From a virus, in the IMG/VR virus record IMGVR_UViG_3300032088_002672, positions 1 to 32,005 of that record: a stretch of 32,005 nt of DNA. The stretch is one strand, 5' to 3'. How positions within the stretch are numbered: the stretch's first letter is position 1; every line of letters begins with the position of its first letter. Position numbers and translations under genes: made by a program. The notes below the pieces were generated by a model, which saw only the letters and a program-made list of their open reading frames with translations, was not told the DNA's origin and did no database searches. Below are positions 1-8,922 of the stretch, piece after piece.

Positions 1-3000
1 ACTCTTGAGCGCATTTATTTTGTCAATGATGCCAATTCAACACTCATGGGACTGCGGACTGCTGACTCGTCGTGTCCCGACTCAGTCATACCTCGTCACG
101 ATAGCACGAATGGTGGATGGAATCTCCATCAATTGACACCGTTCAGACCGTTAGCAAATCTGTCATGGGCGAAAGTCCCGTTGCTATGTGCGGCAATCGA
201 AGCAGGTGGATTTTATCAGCGAGGCGGAATCTCTCATCTATGGGATGCTGATGCTTACGGTGGGGAACTGTTCGTATCGGCTGATGCTATCGACGCTAAT
301 CACTTCAACGACGAGACATGGGGCAATGGTCAAGTGTGGGCGGATGGAGTCGGAGAACTTGCGTACCCACGAGGAAGCGAACTTTTGGTCTTCAAATACG
401 ACCCATCGACTGACCCATTCTATCGCAACATTGCTACGAGTGTCATGACCACTCCTCTTTACAAAGCAGGGGACTTGGTGACGACGCCGTTGCCAAACAG
501 TACACTGACAATGAGCAATTCAATCGTGAATAGGTTTGCCCAATATGAGGGATGGAGTGTGCATGATTGGGTGTTCCCTCAAATCGAACTCATGCGCTAT
601 CTCGGCCGTGAAGACAAAGCGGCGGCAATGCACCCTCGACACAGCCTGAATACAGGGAACGACCCCATATTCCATCCCACCTTGCATTGCTCATCGTTCC
701 GATTCATGGATAACGGCAAGTCAATGATGGCGGCCATCCACAGAGACTACATTGGCTCGGAGGAGGAATACCCCGCAAGTGACATAAATTACCCACCTAA
801 CCCCGATTCGGGTTCGGGTGGAGGATGCCCTGCGGGCTACTATCGAAGCGGCAACGAATGTGTGCCTATCACGAGCGGTGACAGCCCAAACACAGGAGAG
901 CAACACCTTGACCCAATCACAGGTGAAGTGTTGCCGACTCCACCTCCCTCTCCGACTAACGGAAGCGGAACGGGTCATCAAGGTGGAGGAGATAACTTCG
1001 ACCTGTCTCCATCGTGGGCAAGAATTGTAACGAACACCAGTGCTCGTTCCCTGATTCTGTTATGGTCGGATATTCCCGCCGATAACGGCAAGGCTGTCGG
1101 AGGCCGACGGATGTTCGACGCCGAGGCGATTCGTGTTGATGGCGAAACATATTACACACAGAATTGGACTTTCAAGGACTCGTGGTGGAGTGGTTCTCGT
1201 ATCTCATATTGGTACTCAGAGAGCGGTCAGAGAGCAATCCCAATCACTTATGGCTCATACCCCGAAGTGAGGTGTTCCTACGCTGTTTTGCCTAAGAGCC
1301 TGCCACATTTATTCATTGCAGGGATTCAGCACGGTTATCCCACCCTGCAACCCCTTGAACTCATCTCAGGCTACTCCGACTCACCTGCTCAGTCCAACAT
1401 TGATACATGGGCCACTGAGCGTGCCGACCATTTGAAAATGACAACATTCGTACCCACCACTATTGGATTCTCTGACTTCGGAGCGAGTGCCAATCCGCAT
1501 CAAGAATGTGGGTGGTCGGGTTGGTCGTTCCCTCGTGGGTTATACGACCCGATAGGCTACGGTGACAACACTGTGTTCTTCTCTGACTCACCCGAAGCGG
1601 CGAGTGTGGCAATGGGAACATCTGTCACACCAACATTGCAGGCGCAGTGGAATGGTTTTGGTCGCACTGACTCGTACAATCTGATGAGAGGAACACAGTC
1701 GTTTTGGAGTCATCATGGCCCGCTACACTACGGGATAACAACGACCAATCACCCGTTCAAGCCCACGAGAACATGGAAGCAGGTTCACGGTGGAGTGGGT
1801 TATGACATACCGATTCACCTACTCGCTCCTGCACAGGTGTCAGTGCGTGCTCGTGCGGGTGGACGCAACAGTCTTGACCTTGAAATGGAGACTCCGTTTC
1901 ACAGAACTGACACGCTTCACTTGGACGGAGGAATCAAGTTCAACACAGGCTATGAATTGGGTGGCAAGGCTACACCTGCCTCAGCACGAACTCCATTGGG
2001 TCAATACTATCTCCGAACTAACTTATGGGACGACGCATCACGAATAGCAGGCAACACTACACAGGGATTGGGTGCAGTCGGAACAGAGATTGGTCGTGGG
2101 CCGTTGTTGGTTGGAGACAAATTGAATGCGTTTTGGAACGACCATCCTACCGAGCACTTTCACGCAGGGGCGATACCTATTATGCCCAATAACGACTACG
2201 ACTTGGCAGTCATCGAAAACGAACGATACGCACCTGCAATTCTTGGTCGAATCGACGAGATAAGTGACCTCGACTATGTTGCAGTCGCCGAGCAATTGCA
2301 GTCGTCGGTTGATGTTCATGTGTCTTCTGTGACACGGCCAATGTGGGACTCAGGTTCAATCGTATCAGGAAGAGGAACGGGTTCAGGGGACACGGTCAAA
2401 GCGAGCCTCGTATCACAGAATCGAGGTGAGATGAGTGGTGAGGTCATCCGATTGGCGGCCGAATCCAAGAGCACCTATCACGACGACGGTCTTGGAAAGG
2501 GGCAAAGGATTCTACGAACCGACGACGGGACACTGCACATATTCAACATTGAACGGTCAGGTAAGACAGGAATGGGCGAAAATCCAGTGTTCACTCACTA
2601 CTCAAAACCGTTGCATAACGACCTATTTTGGAATCGAAAGGCACAGCGAGTCAATCCATCAGTCTCAGCCTACGATGGAAAAGACGAGGTTGGCCCGCAC
2701 ATCGGAGTGAGCCAACACCTGCGTTCGGCTTGCTTTGCTTCCGATAGTAGAGGTACTATTCACGCTATTGTAGAAATTGAAGACTCGAATGCGGAACATA
2801 AATTGTATTATACATACGCAAATAGGAAATTGGTTTCCTATAACCCGTCACCTGTGTATGAATGGGATTGGTCACAGCACACGGCAGTCATCATTGGCAA
2901 TCAGTCATCGTATGATTTGAGAGAGCCTTCATTGGCATGCGACAGCAACGATAGGTTGCACCTCGCTTGTCGCATGGTTGATGCTAAGACGCACATCATT

Positions 3001-4263
3001 TACAGTACAAAATTGGTCACTGATACATCGTTTTTGCCTTTGCCACCATACATCTCAGACCCTTCGGGGTGGACTGATAATTCTTGGTCGAAGGTCAATG
3101 CCACTACGAGCGAACCAGTCGTCGCATCAGACAATGATGGCGGCTCGACGAACCACAAGGTTACTGACTGTGACAAACCGAAGGTTTGCCTTATCGGCAA
3201 CGATACACCAATGGTGTTTTATCGAGGTGGAGCGGCGGCGGCGGCGAGCACTTTGGGCGACAGAGCGCATAACGCAATCTACGCAAATGTCGGTCGAAAC
3301 GAAACAGGCAGTTACGACCCTGCGGGCCGATTCATATTCGATTTGAGCAAGGCGATTCATGTTGTCGGTGTGCAAAATGCGGCTCAGTATCCTACTCAGA
3401 ATGTCATTTACTACGATGCAATCATCGACGAATCCAACCGTGCCTATGTGACGATAATCAAGGACGACGCAGGGCGAACAGTCCTAATTAACTCGTTCAA
3501 CGCCGCAGTCCCATTCTCAAAACAATACACATCGGCCAATGGATTAGGTGTCACTAAAGCGTTATTCATACCCAAAAATGCGACTGTGCGCCCCGATTAT
3601 CAACACATGACAATGACGACCAATGGCAAGGGAGAACTACACATGATTCTCGGTTTCACTCTTGCGGGTGCGGACGCTGATAGGATAGTAGGTGGCCTGT
3701 TCAGAGACGGTGTGACAGACGCAACCATAGCACCCCTTCAATGGGCTACAACACCTGCAAGTGACGCATCAACCACCCCGCCTGCGGCTAAGGGTGACGG
3801 TGGAGGATATGTGGTGACGGGAGACGGAGATTGGCCTGATGGTGGTACATTCCTTGAACCTTCGACAGGTAAAGTGACTCACTTCATGGAAGTGTGGATG
3901 CCCACATTTGAGTTCTCACAGGACGCAACAGAGGCCGATGAAGTCCTTCGTTCAATCAATGTCCGATGGCTGTCCGTACCATCTATGAACTACGATTCGA
4001 CTAACGGTTGGTATCCTGTCGGCTCGGCGCAGTCGATGAACGGACATGAGGATTTTACCCACACCAACCCACAGTTACGCAATCAGAGATTTTGGGGATT
4101 CGATGCAAGTGAACTCGATTTGAAATGGGCAACCAATGAACTGTCTTGGATGAACACCATGCACGGCGGAGCGAGATTGTACTATCCGTACTTGGGCGGC
4201 TCTTTCACCACAGTCGGTGAAGGTGACACGACAGGTTTGGGTGTCGCAGGTTGGCCTATCTGA
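1..4263 (+). CDS. Giant tail/adhesin-like structural protein, 5' end outside window
   Basis: The reading frame is open from base 1 with no stop upstream of the first ATG (46), so the gene starts outside the window. About 1420 residues are visible, ending at TGA 4261-4263. A Cys-bearing stretch around visible residues 275-290 (CPAGYYRSGNECVP) resembles a small disulphide or EGF-like knot, followed by a Pro/Gly/Ser-rich linker. The C-terminal third has recurring segments of the type D-S-x-G-x-h-H (SDSRGTIHAIV, CDSNDRLHLAC, TNGKGELHMIL), which suggests a beta-propeller or sialidase-like fold. Composition is rich in Gly, Thr, Asn and aromatics, as in phage tail fibres and adhesins. The rest of the tail module lies elsewhere in the window. 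I infer a receptor-binding or tail-tip role. No catalytic motif was identified. Confidence 0.75.
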   Translation, partial: TLERIYFVNDANSTLMGLRTADSSCPDSVIPRHDSTNGGWNLHQLTPFRPLANLSWAKVPLLCAAIEAGGFYQRGGISHLWDADAYGGELFVSADAIDANHFNDETWGNGQVWADGVGELAYPRGSELLVFKYDPSTDPFYRNIATSVMTTPLYKAGDLVTTPLPNSTLTMSNSIVNRFAQYEGWSVHDWVFPQIELMRYLGREDKAAAMHPRHSLNTGNDPIFHPTLHCSSFRFMDNGKSMMAAIHRDYIGSEEEYPASDINYPPNPDSGSGGGCPAGYYRSGNECVPITSGDSPNTGEQHLDPITGEVLPTPPPSPTNGSGTGHQGGGDNFDLSPSWARIVTNTSARSLILLWSDIPADNGKAVGGRRMFDAEAIRVDGETYYTQNWTFKDSWWSGSRISYWYSESGQRAIPITYGSYPEVRCSYAVLPKSLPHLFIAGIQHGYPTLQPLELISGYSDSPAQSNIDTWATERADHLKMTTFVPTTIGFSDFGASANPHQECGWSGWSFPRGLYDPIGYGDNTVFFSDSPEAASVAMGTSVTPTLQAQWNGFGRTDSYNLMRGTQSFWSHHGPLHYGITTTNHPFKPTRTWKQVHGGVGYDIPIHLLAPAQVSVRARAGGRNSLDLEMETPFHRTDTLHLDGGIKFNTGYELGGKATPASARTPLGQYYLRTNLWDDASRIAGNTTQGLGAVGTEIGRGPLLVGDKLNAFWNDHPTEHFHAGAIPIMPNNDYDLAVIENERYAPAILGRIDEISDLDYVAVAEQLQSSVDVHVSSVTRPMWDSGSIVSGRGTGSGDTVKASLVSQNRGEMSGEVIRLAAESKSTYHDDGLGKGQRILRTDDGTLHIFNIERSGKTGMGENPVFTHYSKPLHNDLFWNRKAQRVNPSVSAYDGKDEVGPHIGVSQHLRSACFASDSRGTIHAIVEIEDSNAEHKLYYTYANRKLVSYNPSPVYEWDWSQHTAVIIGNQSSYDLREPSLACDSNDRLHLACRMVDAKTHIIYSTKLVTDTSFLPLPPYISDPSGWTDNSWSKVNATTSEPVVASDNDGGSTNHKVTDCDKPKVCLIGNDTPMVFYRGGAAAAASTLGDRAHNAIYANVGRNETGSYDPAGRFIFDLSKAIHVVGVQNAAQYPTQNVIYYDAIIDESNRAYVTIIKDDAGRTVLINSFNAAVPFSKQYTSANGLGVTKALFIPKNATVRPDYQHMTMTTNGKGELHMILGFTLAGADADRIVGGLFRDGVTDATIAPLQWATTPASDASTTPPAAKGDGGGYVVTGDGDWPDGGTFLEPSTGKVTHFMEVWMPTFEFSQDATEADEVLRSINVRWLSVPSMNYDSTNGWYPVGSAQSMNGHEDFTHTNPQLRNQRFWGFDASELDLKWATNELSWMNTMHGGARLYYPYLGGSFTTVGEGDTTGLGVAGWPI

Positions 4264-4340
4264 CATGATAACAGCACATCGTTTCTTTGAGAGAATCCGT
4301 GATTCTTTATATACTGTCGAGGAAACCTTTGTCCGCTATC

Positions 4341-4384
4341 TTTATATAGGACTGCACCCTACGATTAAACAGAGGCGAAAAAGA
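4341..4384 (+). promoter_or_regulatory. TATA promoter with short SD-containing leader
   Basis: TTTATATAGG at 4341-4350 is followed by the CCCTACGATTAAAC block that precedes ATG at other promoters here. In this copy the expected ATG position (4371) reads AGA, and the gene starts 14 bases later after GAGGCG. The transcript should therefore carry a short leader with a ribosome site. A second TTTATATA at about 4306-4313 may be an alternative upstream promoter. Confidence 0.65.
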
Positions 4385-4642
4385 ATGACTTACTACACCA
4401 ACATCGAATTAACAAACATGGACTACACCGAACATGCAATCGCCGAAGAAGTGAAAGAATCCCTTGTATTCTTCGTTCTCGGAGAACAGGTTGAACAGAT
4501 ACCTGCCCGTCGTGGCTCAACCGAACGAAAAGCCAATTCTCATGCACGAAGACAATATCGAAGATTCCGAAGAAACCTCCTTTCGGCTGTCGAAGAAGCA
4601 TTTTATGACGGCACATGGGATTCATACAAACACTTCGTTTGA
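4385..4642 (+). CDS. Hypothetical 85-residue protein
   Basis: I do not recognise this protein. The frame stays open upstream, but ATG 4385 is chosen because it follows the TATA box and a GAGGCG ribosome-site-like sequence. The N-terminal half is acidic (AEEVKES). The middle is strongly basic (residues about 43-65, with ARRQYRRFRRN), and the end is aromatic. The basic patch could contact nucleic acid, which is inference only. It is the first gene after the giant tail gene, and its last codons overlap the promoter of the helicase gene. Confidence 0.6.
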   Translation: MTYYTNIELTNMDYTEHAIAEEVKESLVFFVLGEQVEQIPARRGSTERKANSHARRQYRRFRRNLLSAVEEAFYDGTWDSYKHFV

Positions 4643-4668
4643 AATAGGTGGGTCTCCCCTTTAGGGGT
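4639..4668 (+). promoter_or_regulatory. Leaderless promoter with inverted repeat before helicase gene
   Basis: The box TTGAAATA at 4639-4646 is followed by GGTGGG. ATG 4669 lies 30 bases after the start of the box, the spacing seen throughout the window. Between box and ATG is the inverted repeat CCCC-TTTA-GGGG at about 4656-4667, which may be an operator or initiator element. The box overlaps the last codons and TGA of the preceding gene. Confidence 0.55.
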
Positions 4669-6429
4669 ATGACGGTCGTCCGTATCAACATTCCTTCTAA
4701 AGCAAAATTGCCTGACATGTGGGATGAGATACAACCGCACTTTCCCCATCCCTCGCCTCGCAAATATCAAGACGATGCGCTCTCCGTAGCGTATTGGGCG
4801 TTGGAAAACGACGACTTTGACAACATAGTCATCCAAGCCCCGACGGGCATTGGCAAGTCTCCTATCGCCATGACGATTCAGAATAAGTTCCAATCAGCGT
4901 ACCTCCTCACACCCTCTTTGGGACTGACGGAGCAATACAAAAAGGACTACGGACACCGTCTTAGCGAAGTCAGAGGCCGTTCTAACTTCGACTGTTGGGC
5001 AAGGTCAGGTACGGCCAAAGGTGCGCCCTGTTGGTCTAAGAACAGCGGCTCGTGCAAGCACTCCAAGCGTGAAGAAGACGGAGGAGAGCCATGTGGCTAC
5101 TACGAGCAACGATTCGCCGCTGAGGACGCTCGTCTGACACTATCCAACCCTGCCTATCTGTTCCGTGCCGTTCGTGGGTTCACGAACTTCCAACAGCGAG
5201 AGTTCGCCATCATTGACGAAGCACACGATATGGAGGGATTCATCCACGACCTGCTTGAGGTTCGGTTGTCCGCTAAGGAATGGCAAACCGTCTTTGGCAA
5301 AGGGAGATTCCCAAACCACCTCACCCCGAAGGATTGGAGAGCCGAATTGAAGGAGCGTCAGGAATTAGCCAAGACAGCCCTCTCTAAGGCCGAAGCGGAT
5401 TTAGGCATGGGAACGACCGAGAAGCAAGTCGAGGCCATTAGAGACGCTGTTAGCAAGTTAGAAACGGCAATTGAGATTCTTCACAGACCGAGCAATGTTC
5501 ATGTGTCATTTGAAAACAACAAATGGGGCAATTATCTGATTCTGAAACCGATTCGGGTTCGGGAATATGCGGCTGAGATTCTTGAGAGCGTTTCACAGCG
5601 ACGAATCATGCTATCGGCCACGATACTCGACATAGACACATTCCTACATGGATTGGGTCTTGAAGAGCAAAAGACGCTCTACATCAACATCACCGAGTCG
5701 CCATTCCCGAAGGAGAACTTCAATGTGCATTATGTCCCATGTGGTTCAATGTCATGGGCGAAGCGACGGCACACGATTCCAAAGCAGGTCAAGGCGTTGG
5801 ATGCGATACTGCGACAGTATCCGAACAAGCGAGGGGTTATCCTGCCACATAGCCATGCGATACGCAAGGAGGTCGTTCAGGGACTCATCGACTTGGGTCA
5901 CGGAGATAGGATACGGACTCACGATTCCAATTCAAGAGCGAGGGACGAAGTGCTGACCGAGTTCTTTAGCGGCGAAGGTGACAACCTCGTACTCATCTCA
6001 ACCTATGTCACTCAAGGGTTCGATTTCAAGGGCAAATTGGCGGAGTTCCTGTGCATCCTAAAAGTGCCGTACCTGCCAACCAAAGACCCCGTTATCGCCG
6101 AGCGTATGATGCAAGACGAGCGTGCATGGCGTTCGGTGCATGAGGACACTCCCTCCTGCCCGTATGAGCCTCCGACCAAGTACAGTGGCGACCTGTGCGG
6201 AGCAGGTTTCACCTGCCCTGCACCGTGTCAGAAGTGGTATCAATTGCAGACCGCCCTATCAATCGTACAAGGTGCAGGTCGTGTGGTCAGGACTCCCGAC
6301 GATGTGGGTCATTTGTTCATCCTCGATGGAGCATGGCAACGGTTTGCTCGCAACAGCGCACACCTCATCCCGTCTTGGTTTAGAGACAATATCCAAGACG
6401 CACCTCGATGGTTAAAGCGTCAGTTATAG
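4669..6429 (+). CDS. XPD/Rad3 (DinG)-family superfamily 2 DNA helicase
   Basis: Protein of 586 residues from ATG 4669; the frame is open to a non-ATG start at 4648, but the promoter spacing favours 4669. Visible motifs are RKYQDDAL (residues 31-38), Walker A APTGIGKS (57-64), DEAH (183-186), LSAT (motif III), YVTQGFDF (motif V) and QGAGRVVR (motif VI). Between Walker A and DEAH are Cys109, Cys121, Cys129 and Cys142, placed like the four 4Fe-4S ligands of XPD/DinG helicases. These are 5'-3' helicases of repair and replication. A length near 590 is close to archaeal XPD. The gene is in the early-type region and is read from its own leaderless promoter. Whether it serves viral replication, recombination or repair is not shown by the sequence. 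Confidence 0.9.
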   Translation: MTVVRINIPSKAKLPDMWDEIQPHFPHPSPRKYQDDALSVAYWALENDDFDNIVIQAPTGIGKSPIAMTIQNKFQSAYLLTPSLGLTEQYKKDYGHRLSEVRGRSNFDCWARSGTAKGAPCWSKNSGSCKHSKREEDGGEPCGYYEQRFAAEDARLTLSNPAYLFRAVRGFTNFQQREFAIIDEAHDMEGFIHDLLEVRLSAKEWQTVFGKGRFPNHLTPKDWRAELKERQELAKTALSKAEADLGMGTTEKQVEAIRDAVSKLETAIEILHRPSNVHVSFENNKWGNYLILKPIRVREYAAEILESVSQRRIMLSATILDIDTFLHGLGLEEQKTLYINITESPFPKENFNVHYVPCGSMSWAKRRHTIPKQVKALDAILRQYPNKRGVILPHSHAIRKEVVQGLIDLGHGDRIRTHDSNSRARDEVLTEFFSGEGDNLVLISTYVTQGFDFKGKLAEFLCILKVPYLPTKDPVIAERMMQDERAWRSVHEDTPSCPYEPPTKYSGDLCGAGFTCPAPCQKWYQLQTALSIVQGAGRVVRTPDDVGHLFILDGAWQRFARNSAHLIPSWFRDNIQDAPRWLKRQL

Positions 6430-6437
6430 ACGACAGT

Positions 6438-6467
6438 GTTATATAGGTGTGACCCATAGGACATAAT
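6438..6467 (+). promoter_or_regulatory. Leaderless TATA promoter
   Basis: GTTATATAGG at 6438-6447 is followed by TGTGACCCATAGGAC; the ATG of the next gene is exactly 30 bases after the box start. The GACCCATAGGA block recurs at 13041-13056 and, on the minus strand, before the gene at 8726. Confidence 0.75.
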
Positions 6468-6659
6468 ATGAGCAACATAAAAGACACAGGCGACTCAATC
6501 GAACTTGACCTACGACAGACACCCTTACTACGAAAAGTAGTCGAGGCGTTGGTTCTGACGAACTCCACTATCGAACCTGCTGACAACGCTCTCGCTGTTG
6601 CTCAGGGGATTGGCCCATACGCACCTCTCATCGAACATAAGCGACCCGACCTTCAATAA
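6468..6659 (+). CDS. Hypothetical 63-residue protein
   Basis: Small unrecognised protein starting at ATG 6468, which coincides with the predicted transcription start of the TATA promoter just upstream. The sequence is mildly acidic with a hydrophobic central helix (TPLLRKVVEALVLT), no Cys pairs and no membrane segment. It lies between the helicase and the baseplate hub gene and ends 22 bases before the hub ATG, so both may share a transcript. The leaderless promoter is the main reason for calling it real. Confidence 0.6.
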   Translation: MSNIKDTGDSIELDLRQTPLLRKVVEALVLTNSTIEPADNALAVAQGIGPYAPLIEHKRPDLQ

Positions 6660-6667
6660 CCGCATAC

Positions 6668-6681
6668 GGCCTCTTTAGGCC
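6668..6681 (+). promoter_or_regulatory. Inverted repeat touching the hub gene start codon
   Basis: GGCC-TCTTTA-GGCC ends on the base before ATG 6682. Two other genes (4669 and 16059) also have a short GC-rich inverted repeat immediately before the ATG, so this may be a shared control element. No clear TATA box was seen for this gene. Confidence 0.35.
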
Positions 6682-8496
6682 ATGAGTGAGGAGGCAGAGC
6701 GGTACTCTCGTATCGTCCGTGCTCCGTCTGATGACCCCATGATTATCACGCCACCGAAGGTTCTCCTTGACGAGGCTGAACGATTGGGGCAAGACCCACG
6801 ACGGCCAAGAACGGCTGTGGCACGATGGGTTGCTACGACATGGGCTGAGACTCGCAAGGAGTCGATACGCCGAGGCATTGATGTTCCCGAAGCGTTGCAG
6901 GCCACTGCCGACGAAAAGGAATTGATGGAGCGACCCGTTCACTTTCCTCCTGACTTTGGTCTCGGCCTAATCCCGTTTCCAAACGAACTCGGCGGACAAT
7001 GGAAATTGGATAAGACGGTCACGACTTGCTACACGAGCCTATCGACGCCGAGACCTTTCGACCCTCACTTGCACGGTGACATGACAACGAACTCGGTTGG
7101 ATTCGGCTACCACTATCACGGCAAATCTCCGTTCCCCGACAAATACGACATAGTCAATCGCCGAGGCGGTGGCGGTCGTGGTGGATTCTCATTCACCACA
7201 GGGCCGACCGAAGGCAATTATCCACAGACCATCCTGCCATCTCCGACCTTCGATTTGGGCAAATTGGGCTTCTCTGACGGCGGTTTTAACCCCGAAGGTC
7301 TCCAATATACCAACAGGCCCAAACGCATGCGCCTGACGGGCCTACGCAACGGTTGGAAGCATAAGGCGTTCTTCGTCAGGTCGAGACAGGTGATGTTCAG
7401 GAATGTGTACGGGCCAATGTCTGTGGATGAAGCAACACCCCAAGCACCGACTGTGGTTCTCAACGGGTCGTTGCCGATTCAAGGGATAACCTCGATTGCT
7501 TCTGAACACCGTCTCAATTCACCCCGTAGCCTATCGGTGTCAATATCCTCAATCGCAGGCAGGCGTGCAGGCATGTTCAAAGTCGGGGACACGATTCAAG
7601 CGTATGCGACTCCGAGGGGTTGGGCAAATCCTCCGTTGATTTTCACAGGGTACATTTCAGACATAGAAGAAGGAGCGAGGACAATCAGAATCACATGCCT
7701 CGATGCACTCGGATTCTTGACGAATGAAACCATAGTCACCGACACCTCGATAGCAAAGGGTGATGCGGCGGCCATGATTAAGCAAATCATAGGCGGGTCG
7801 GCCTACGCCCCTCCTATCGGCCGCATTAGTACCCTGAGCAATGTATCCATCCCGTCGGGAACTTCGCTCGTGGGCAAGACGAGATTGGAGGCAATTCAAG
7901 TCGTCCTCGGATTCATCAATGTAGCACCAAAGCCGATGACGATTTATGCCGACGGACAGGGCTACATTCACCTTCGGGAACTGCCCGAAGTGGATGACGC
8001 TTCGATGACCCCCTTCGTGGGTGGACGACTGCCGAGAACCGCTGTACCGCAAGACTTCTATGCGACCAATATCGAGAAGACTAAAGGTGATTTGACGAAC
8101 TTCAATGTGGTCATCGTCAAGAACGATAAAGCAAATGTATCGTACATGTACCCAACCGCCGATTCTCCGAACTTTCCACAGCGACCAGTGCATCGAGTGG
8201 TACACGATTCAACGATACAGAATGACACGCAAGCGGAGACATTTGCTCGATTGCAGTTATCCAATGTCGGTCGAACAAGGGAGCAATACACCGTCGAAGG
8301 TTTGCCTGAGCGGTTTGATATGCGAGCAGGTGAAGTCATGGACTTTGCATCATCTCAAGGGATTGCAGGCCGTCACCGACTGTTCGCTGTCTCTTGGGAG
8401 ATGACACCTGAAACATCGTTCATGACGCTTGAGGTCGGCCGCTTATCAGCGGACTTGGCATCAACACTTCGATTCGCCAATCAGTTATCCATCTGA
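6682..8496 (+). CDS. Baseplate hub / tail protein (gpD-, XkdQ-like)
   Basis: Protein of 604 residues. Residues about 255-345 read VGDTIQAYA...FTGYISDIEE...IRITCLDALGFL, the pattern of hub proteins of contractile and siphovirus tails (late-control gpD, XkdQ or Tal-like): a beta-rich domain in which a measured displacement F-x-G-x-I-x-x-I is followed by a short D-A-x-x-x-L segment. The C-terminal half continues in the same style to a final beta domain (AGRHRLFAVSWEMTP). The first 250 residues are not recognised and include a Gly-rich GGGGRGG stretch. The role is inferred to be the tail-tip hub below the tube. Oddly, it sits among replication genes, about 9 kb from the tail operon. Its 3' end overlaps the convergent minus-strand gene by 16 bases. 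Confidence 0.65.
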   Translation: MSEEAERYSRIVRAPSDDPMIITPPKVLLDEAERLGQDPRRPRTAVARWVATTWAETRKESIRRGIDVPEALQATADEKELMERPVHFPPDFGLGLIPFPNELGGQWKLDKTVTTCYTSLSTPRPFDPHLHGDMTTNSVGFGYHYHGKSPFPDKYDIVNRRGGGGRGGFSFTTGPTEGNYPQTILPSPTFDLGKLGFSDGGFNPEGLQYTNRPKRMRLTGLRNGWKHKAFFVRSRQVMFRNVYGPMSVDEATPQAPTVVLNGSLPIQGITSIASEHRLNSPRSLSVSISSIAGRRAGMFKVGDTIQAYATPRGWANPPLIFTGYISDIEEGARTIRITCLDALGFLTNETIVTDTSIAKGDAAAMIKQIIGGSAYAPPIGRISTLSNVSIPSGTSLVGKTRLEAIQVVLGFINVAPKPMTIYADGQGYIHLRELPEVDDASMTPFVGGRLPRTAVPQDFYATNIEKTKGDLTNFNVVIVKNDKANVSYMYPTADSPNFPQRPVHRVVHDSTIQNDTQAETFARLQLSNVGRTREQYTVEGLPERFDMRAGEVMDFASSQGIAGRHRLFAVSWEMTPETSFMTLEVGRLSADLASTLRFANQLSI

Positions 8497-8726
8497 CGAG
8501 CCGCTTTGTCATCGAGGTAAGCCAATAACTTCGCTTCTCGGTCGTTAATTGAGACCCATACATAGAATGCTTTTTGCATAGTGGCGTTGTCATTCAATGT
8601 CAGGTGAGGTTCACCGTTTGGCAATTCGATTATTTTACTGAACTCTAAAATGTATTGACCGAATGACATTCCTAAGAAGTCGTTTGCTCTTTTGGTTAGG
8701 CGGCGGGTTGCTGTGTCTTGGCGCAT
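8481..8726 (-). CDS. Hypothetical 81-residue protein, only convincing minus-strand gene
   Basis: The ATG at 8726 (reading leftwards) has the same leaderless promoter as plus-strand genes: ATTATATAGGGG, then a CCCATAGGG block, then ATG 30 bases after the box start. The protein is charged and probably helical (TRRLTKRANDFLGMSFGQYI at residues about 7-26; REAKLLAYLDDKAARQ near the end). I do not recognise it. Its divergent orientation and position beside a duplicated promoter element would suit a small regulator, but no helix-turn-helix is certain. It converges on the hub gene with a 16-base overlap. Confidence 0.65.
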   Translation of the reverse strand: MRQDTATRRLTKRANDFLGMSFGQYILEFSKIIELPNGEPHLTLNDNATMQKAFYVWVSINDREAKLLAYLDDKAARQMDN

Positions 8727-8756
8727 GTTTTACCCTATGGGCCACCCCTATATAAT
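8727..8756 (-). promoter_or_regulatory. Minus-strand leaderless TATA promoter
   Basis: Read on the minus strand, ATTATATAGGGG lies 30 bases before the ATG at 8726, with CCCATAGGG between. It shares an almost identical core with 8911-8926. Confidence 0.7.
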
Positions 8757-8780
8757 ACTATCGGCAATTCAAACCTTTAT
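8745..8780. repeat. Divergent promoter element, copy 1
   Basis: This block contains CCCCTATATAATACTATCGG followed by CAATTCAAACCTTTATG. It is nearly identical to 8911-8947. It holds a minus-strand TATA box and, facing the other way, a weakened plus-strand box (TTTATGTG). The shared centre TATCGGCAA also occurs at 9178-9186. Confidence 0.75.
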
Positions 8781-8892
8781 GTGAGTGCAGGGGCTTCACG
8801 ACTCCCCTGCGTGATACCGAAGTATCGAATCATGCCGTTTATTGGACTGCCGCATTGAAGAACGAAGGGGGGACATTGCCCCAATTCGCTCT
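8780..8892 (-). ncRNA. Predicted structured RNA, minus strand
   Basis: A minus-strand TATA box at about 8915-8922 places transcription start near 8892, but no ATG stands there. The downstream minus-strand sequence folds into clear hairpins: GGGG/CCCC at 8867-8882, GATAC-UUCG-GUAUC at 8813-8826 (a C(UUCG)G tetraloop on the minus strand only) and GCAGGGG/CCCCUGC at 8787-8810. The UUCG loop supports minus-strand sense. No ORF of useful length is present. The 3' end is a guess, placed after the last hairpin and before the next promoter. Function is unknown; I matched it to no RNA family. Confidence 0.5.
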
Positions 8893-8922
8893 GATTAGTC
8901 CTATGGGTCTCCCCTATATAAT
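8893..8922 (-). promoter_or_regulatory. Minus-strand TATA promoter without ATG
   Basis: Minus-strand ATTATATAGGGGAGACCCAT matches the promoter of the gene at 8726 closely, but the position of the expected ATG (near 8892) carries AATCAG. It therefore probably drives an untranslated RNA. Confidence 0.6.
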
